This document shows, in pieces, positions 12,348-16,091 of a stretch of DNA of 16,091 nucleotides. This DNA comes from UBA922 sp035438805. GTDB taxonomy: Bacteria; Patescibacteriota; Patescibacteriia; Magasanikbacterales; UBA922. The position numbers and the translations under genes were made by a program. How positions within the stretch are numbered: the first letter of the stretch is position 1; each line of letters opens with the position of its first letter. Where the stretch lies: NCBI GenBank assembly GCA_035438805.1, contig DAORJA010000019.1, positions 1-16,091 on the forward strand, read 5' to 3'. The notes under the pieces were generated by a model. It searched no databases and was not told the DNA's origin. It saw only the letters and a program-made list of their open reading frames with translations.

Positions 12348-13754
12348 TTACTTCACTTCTTCCCAACTAATCAATTCATAGGTTGATCCTACAGGGAATC
12401 CAGGCGGTGGATAATACTTCAAGTTACCATCATACACATGATTGGTGTAATAATATCCAGAAACTACTTGTCCACTTCCATTGATATATTTCCATCCTCC
12501 ACCAGCATATGAAATCTGAGAACCAAAAAATGTGAGAGAATTTTTGAGAGCGCCTGCGTGTTCATTCTGATTATAATAGGGTGTATAAATCTGGGCATAC
12601 TGTGACAGTGCTGCAGCGTTGATTTCCATACTGCTTGGAGCCTCGAAAGGTACAATAATATCACCTTGAGCAATAATACCAATCACATCATCGCTTGATT
12701 TAGTTTTTTGGAGTAAATTATTCGAAATATAGACTTGTTTGTAATTTCCTTGCTGAGCCGGGAATGTCCCAACGCCTATGGTAATGCGGCCATCCACGGT
12801 TCCCTGTAGCCATGTATTATCTTCTATAAACATCACGCCATTTGCGGGGAGTGTGTATGTGCCCACCGTACTTTTAGTTCCAATATCATAACAATAGGTC
12901 GTTCCATTCCAGTACCACCCCTGCCAATTTCTTTTCCAACTTCCTTCTCCATAATAACAATCTCTCGTATTTACTTTGTATACCGTGTATTGCGTATTAT
13001 TGAATACGATTTGATATCCTTCTTTTCCTGAGGATGCCAGGTACTTTCCCCCACTCTGAGCTGCAGAGCGAATAGCTGAAAGATCGGCTGATACTGAACC
13101 AAAATCAGCCGCAGGTACTGGAAATTCCCAGTAATATGTAGGTCCCCCCGTTCCCCAGATTCCAGGTTTGTTCGTACCCTGGTAATTGTAGGTAGTTTTT
13201 GCACTTCTGATCCACGAATCAGTCGTACCATCGAATTTGATTCCGCCATTAGACATGACTTCCCCATGTACCTGTGTCGTCGCACTAAATGACATATCAA
13301 CGTTTTCTATAAATGCACTGTCTGTAAATGACGCAAAGCCGAGTCGGACCTTCAAAGCTCGATTTGCATTGGGAGAAGAGACGACAGTGCCAGTTGATGC
13401 TACTGCAATGACTGAGGAATTCGGTAATGGAGTCGAAATACTCAGGGCATAACTTCCAACGACATCATTAAATTTGTCTTTTACCGTGTGAACGTATGGT
13501 CCGGGTGCTCCAGTGCCATCAGTAAAATCAGTTGGATTATGCGCCAAGTGCCACCGATAATAATTGATCCCCGCCTCAGAAATATGAAATGTCACATCTC
13601 GACGATAATATTCCATTGAAACTTTATGTTCAAATAGTGCATAGCTCAAAATACCCAATACCATAATTACAAAAGCAATTGAGCCAAAAACCATGACAAT
13701 TAGTAATGTGTTTCCTTGATATCCAGTTTTATAATGTGTATTCCTTTTGAACAT
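12348..13754 (-). CDS. PilX-like type IV pilus protein with large beta-rich passenger
   Basis: This protein of about 468 residues starts with a class III prepilin-like segment: a basic leader, QGNTLLIVMVFGSI after G14, then a long hydrophobic helix. Residue +5 is Ile, not Glu, as in PilX/GspK-type minor pilins. SEAGINYYRWHLAHNP (about 60-75) matches the helix after the transmembrane part of PilX N-terminal proteins. About 380 residues follow, rich in Gly, Thr, Tyr and Trp, with likely beta strands and no domain I recognise; a notable patch is GEGSWKRNWQGWYWNGTTYC. A TTG at 13766 is in frame, but the ATG at 13754 fits better. It is the last gene of the minor pilin operon, about 33 nt after the PilW-like gene. 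It should act at the pilus tip or assembly base. Confidence 0.78.
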   Translation of the reverse strand: MFKRNTHYKTGYQGNTLLIVMVFGSIAFVIMVLGILSYALFEHKVSMEYYRRDVTFHISEAGINYYRWHLAHNPTDFTDGTGAPGPYVHTVKDKFNDVVGSYALSISTPLPNSSVIAVASTGTVVSSPNANRALKVRLGFASFTDSAFIENVDMSFSATTQVHGEVMSNGGIKFDGTTDSWIRSAKTTYNYQGTNKPGIWGTGGPTYYWEFPVPAADFGSVSADLSAIRSAAQSGGKYLASSGKEGYQIVFNNTQYTVYKVNTRDCYYGEGSWKRNWQGWYWNGTTYCYDIGTKSTVGTYTLPANGVMFIEDNTWLQGTVDGRITIGVGTFPAQQGNYKQVYISNNLLQKTKSSDDVIGIIAQGDIIVPFEAPSSMEINAAALSQYAQIYTPYYNQNEHAGALKNSLTFFGSQISYAGGGWKYINGSGQVVSGYYYTNHVYDGNLKYYPPPGFPVGSTYELISWEEVK

Positions 13755-13787
13755 AATTTTTAACAAAACAGTGGCAACAAAAGTACG

Positions 13788-14411
13788 TCAATTAGTTTTC
13801 AAATTTCTAATATGAGTAAGCGATTCAACTCGAAGTGGTACTGGACTCTTGGTCACATCCTTTTCGATTTCAATAATAATTTTTACCATCCTCACACTCG
13901 TAATTGTGATAGGGAGGGTCATAGCTGCCTGAGACCCAGTATAGCTCTCCGTATAATATTGAAATGTTGGTGTGCCCCTAGAAACGTTTTGTACATACTT
14001 CGCAATAGTGGTAACTTGTTCTTGGCCTGTATACTCAAGCGGATTACCACTAGGCTTCAAAATCCCCCGCTTCAAATCAGTTCCCGTTAACCAGTAGTGT
14101 ACGCGTTCACGGAGACTATCTCCATCAATATTTGCATATACTGTTAATGATGAAGTTGTTGCTTCTGCAATAGGATATGAACCAATACTTGAACCTTCTG
14201 CAGTTCTAATCGTATTTACTATTTCAGAAATTACCCGCCGAGCATCTTTTTGACCAAATAATTGATCATTAAGTATTCGCTGATTACGAAAACTCAATAT
14301 AATAAATGAACTTGCACCGAGCATCACGATCATGGTAATTCCTAGTACTACGGATACTTCAATCAGACTAGTACCACGAGTATATTCACTTTTTTTTATG
14401 GAACATCTCAT
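13788..14411 (-). CDS. Prepilin-type minor pilin, PilW-like
   Basis: This 207-residue protein has a textbook type IV prepilin start. A 13-residue leader ends in R12-G13, followed by T14-S-L-I-E18-V, so prepilin peptidase would cut after G13 and leave Glu at +5. A hydrophobic helix (VVLGITMIVMLGASSFIIL) follows, then the amphipathic extension (RRVISEIVNTIRTAEG). The body is a pilin-like beta domain with DGDSLRERVHYWLTGTDLKRG, typical of PilW/PulJ-type minor pilins (calculating from such features, not a search). Its ATG overlaps the upstream gene's TGA by 4 bp, so the two are translationally coupled. Confidence 0.82.
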   Translation of the reverse strand: MRCSIKKSEYTRGTSLIEVSVVLGITMIVMLGASSFIILSFRNQRILNDQLFGQKDARRVISEIVNTIRTAEGSSIGSYPIAEATTSSLTVYANIDGDSLRERVHYWLTGTDLKRGILKPSGNPLEYTGQEQVTTIAKYVQNVSRGTPTFQYYTESYTGSQAAMTLPITITSVRMVKIIIEIEKDVTKSPVPLRVESLTHIRNLKTN

Positions 14412-16091
14412 AATGAAGTCATCTCAGTAATAATAAAGTGGTCACCTGTAACTTGAAACACATCTTCATGATCTTGGTATCCCTCAGCTTCAATATGAAT
14501 GGTATACTCTCCCTCCGCCAAATTTCCTGCGTACACCTGCCCTGGTGGTGTGCATGCATTGGTATATACAAACGTAAGATCAGAGAGTAGAGGTGAGACT
14601 GTAGAATCAATCGTATCTAGATATACTCGGTATCTCATGTACCGCTCATCATCATGTGTATCAGAAATATTCACGCTTGTATCAGTAAAATAGGTGCTTT
14701 CTGTTCCATCAGGGCCCACAAAAACCCACGTCTGACCCGTACTTGAAGGACTTGTTGCGATCTGCAATCGCACAGTAGTTGAAGGAGATTGCGCCATTGG
14801 ATTCCAGGACCACACAATGTAGCGCGCATTTTCTCCAGTATCAATTGTTGATGATTCGAGATATCCACTCGATACATACACACTACCATTTTTTGAAAGT
14901 GTCAGATTCCCTGGACTAGTGAGTGCATCAATACCACTTGCAGAACTGTACCCGAGTCCTGTACCAAAATTCTCAATATTTCCTCCTTGTGACCAATCAG
15001 TTTGTGAAATACTTCCGACCCCTGTATTTTTTACTACTGAAAATCCATTTGGCCCCGTAATCGTAACCGTAGCATTTGCGATAGGCGCACCTTGATGTTC
15101 TGCCATTACTACTAATGACCGTGTTGTATTTGATCCGACAATCAATGTTCCCGCTTCTACGGCACCAGGTAATATAGTCATCGGTACATCAGGAATAGTA
15201 CCAAGAAGGTCGTATCCTGTTACTGTCATACCATATATATCCCAAGGTAGACTGAGGTTTCCTTTGATTCCACTCCCATCTGTAGTATAACTTTGATTGA
15301 CGAGATAGACGCTTGGATTGGCCCCGATAAGACGACTCCCTTTTATTTGGAATGGTACACTTGGCACTACATTGCACTGTGCATTCTTTGTTTCAATGGT
15401 TATATTTGATATCTGATCAATGGTAAGCGTCAAATTACTCACCGCCTGTTTAATAATTGTCACATGTGGAGTCGTTGGGTTAGGATTGGTTGAGCTTGGT
15501 GCATACGTTTTGTCAGTCGTGTAACCCGTCTTTGTTGCTTGTATAAAATATTTCGCTGTACCAGTAGCTAGATCATATATGCGCAAAAATCCACTATTAT
15601 CTGTAGTATCAACAAAGTTGTAGGTGGGATTGGTGCTGGTTGCTATTACCGTGACTGATGCTCCTGGAACAGGATTTCCATAGGCGTCTATTACCTGGAC
15701 AAACAATGCACCATGATTGAGATTACCTTCGAGGTATTTAGGGGCAATGTAGGTATACATTGAGAGCGGTTCTGCCTGATCACATGAAATACATCTGGCT
15801 TCAATCTGTACAAATTTATAATCATTTGGAGCCGTGTCCGCTGGTGTCCCACCGATCAACCCATCAAAAGGATCATCGACATTTCGTATAGTTCGAATGA
15901 TTTCAAATTTCATTCCATTTCGGATGGTCGTAGTAGTATATTCAAATACGCCCGAAGGACTCCCATTAATAATTCCCACACTATCAAATGGCGCATTATG
16001 TATAATTTCCATTTGTTCATTGAGAACCGCAGTTGCAAGAATACGCACACGCGAATGATAGACGAGTGAAAAACTTAATTGGATGCTTCCA
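14408..16091 (-). CDS. PilV-like prepilin with multiple adhesin-type domains (partial, 5' end outside the window)
   Basis: About 560 residues are visible and the frame runs to the window edge. The first visible part, SLVYHSRVRILATAVLNEQM then EIIHNAPFDSVG, matches the region just after the prepilin helix of PilV-like proteins, so the true start and cleavage site lie beyond 16091. A GTG at 16048 is inside this region and is not the start. The body holds carboxypeptidase-regulatory-like (CNA-B-like) domains: VIDAYGNPVPGASVTV (about 15690), a second around 15250-15400, and a third starting at APIANATVTITGPNG (about 15080) and completed only at GNLAEGEYTIHIEAEGYQ (about 14500). Between the halves lies a domain of about 150 residues with jelly-roll-like features (YLESSTIDTGENARYIVWSW, TVRLQIATS, RYMRYRVYLDT). 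It is probably a pilus tip adhesin. Confidence 0.8.
   Translation of the reverse strand, partial: GSIQLSFSLVYHSRVRILATAVLNEQMEIIHNAPFDSVGIINGSPSGVFEYTTTTIRNGMKFEIIRTIRNVDDPFDGLIGGTPADTAPNDYKFVQIEARCISCDQAEPLSMYTYIAPKYLEGNLNHGALFVQVIDAYGNPVPGASVTVIATSTNPTYNFVDTTDNSGFLRIYDLATGTAKYFIQATKTGYTTDKTYAPSSTNPNPTTPHVTIIKQAVSNLTLTIDQISNITIETKNAQCNVVPSVPFQIKGSRLIGANPSVYLVNQSYTTDGSGIKGNLSLPWDIYGMTVTGYDLLGTIPDVPMTILPGAVEAGTLIVGSNTTRSLVVMAEHQGAPIANATVTITGPNGFSVVKNTGVGSISQTDWSQGGNIENFGTGLGYSSASGIDALTSPGNLTLSKNGSVYVSSGYLESSTIDTGENARYIVWSWNPMAQSPSTTVRLQIATSPSSTGQTWVFVGPDGTESTYFTDTSVNISDTHDDERYMRYRVYLDTIDSTVSPLLSDLTFVYTNACTPPGQVYAGNLAEGEYTIHIEAEGYQDHEDVFQVTGDHFIITEMTSL

Noticed and set aside
16046..16048. GTG codon as start of the PilV-like protein.
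   Set aside because: The frame stays open to the window edge, and the residues before it belong to the prepilin-helix region, so the gene is partial.

Overview
The window looks like chromosome from a Candidate Phyla Radiation (Patescibacteria) bacterium, possibly near the Magasanikbacteria/Uhrbacteria/Falkowbacteria group. The grounds are the AT-rich sequence, the many small two-helix VirB2-like pilins, the type IV pilus minor pilins carrying large extracellular domains, and the general lack of Shine-Dalgarno sites. The placement is inference from gene content. TGA acts as a normal stop codon, which argues against the recoded SR1/Gracilibacteria lineages.

Region 1 (1-3716) holds single-gene units, mostly on the plus strand. 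A minus-strand micro-gene for a ~42-residue membrane peptide has its own consensus promoter and a possible terminator. It diverges from a complete XerC/XerD-type tyrosine recombinase. Next come tRNA-Arg(UCU) with promoter and terminator, a slipin/stomatin-like SPFH protein, tRNA-His(GUG) with promoter and terminator, and a diacylglycerol-glucosyltransferase/MurG-like (GT28) glycosyltransferase.

Region 2 (12302 down to 3646, minus strand) reads as one long operon with an extended -10 promoter before galU. The order is galU, a Cys-rich pilin-like protein, a sugar-type solute-binding lipoprotein, a second large pilin-like protein, then nine small VirB2-like pilins. In all, eleven proteins end in, or consist of, the same two-transmembrane pilin core. 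The operon appears to end at an intrinsic terminator that lies inside the 3' end of the convergent glycosyltransferase gene. One pilin (7106-7525) stands out: it alone has a strong ribosome binding site, and it is flanked by the only long spacers within the pilin run, one of them a 101-nt potentially structured RNA element.

Region 3 (16091 down to 12348, minus strand) is the 3' part of a type IV pilus minor pilin operon. It holds a PilV-like prepilin with carboxypeptidase-regulatory-like domains (cut by the window edge), a PilW-like prepilin, and a PilX-like protein with a large beta-rich passenger.

Taken together, regions 2 and 3 suggest a locus for building the cell surface: type IV pilus tips with adhesive domains, a diversified set of conjugation-type pilins with disulfide-rich ectodomains, a surface ligand-binding lipoprotein, and UDP-glucose supply. 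No VirB4/VirB6/VirD4-type ATPase or channel gene, mobile element or CRISPR array is visible.
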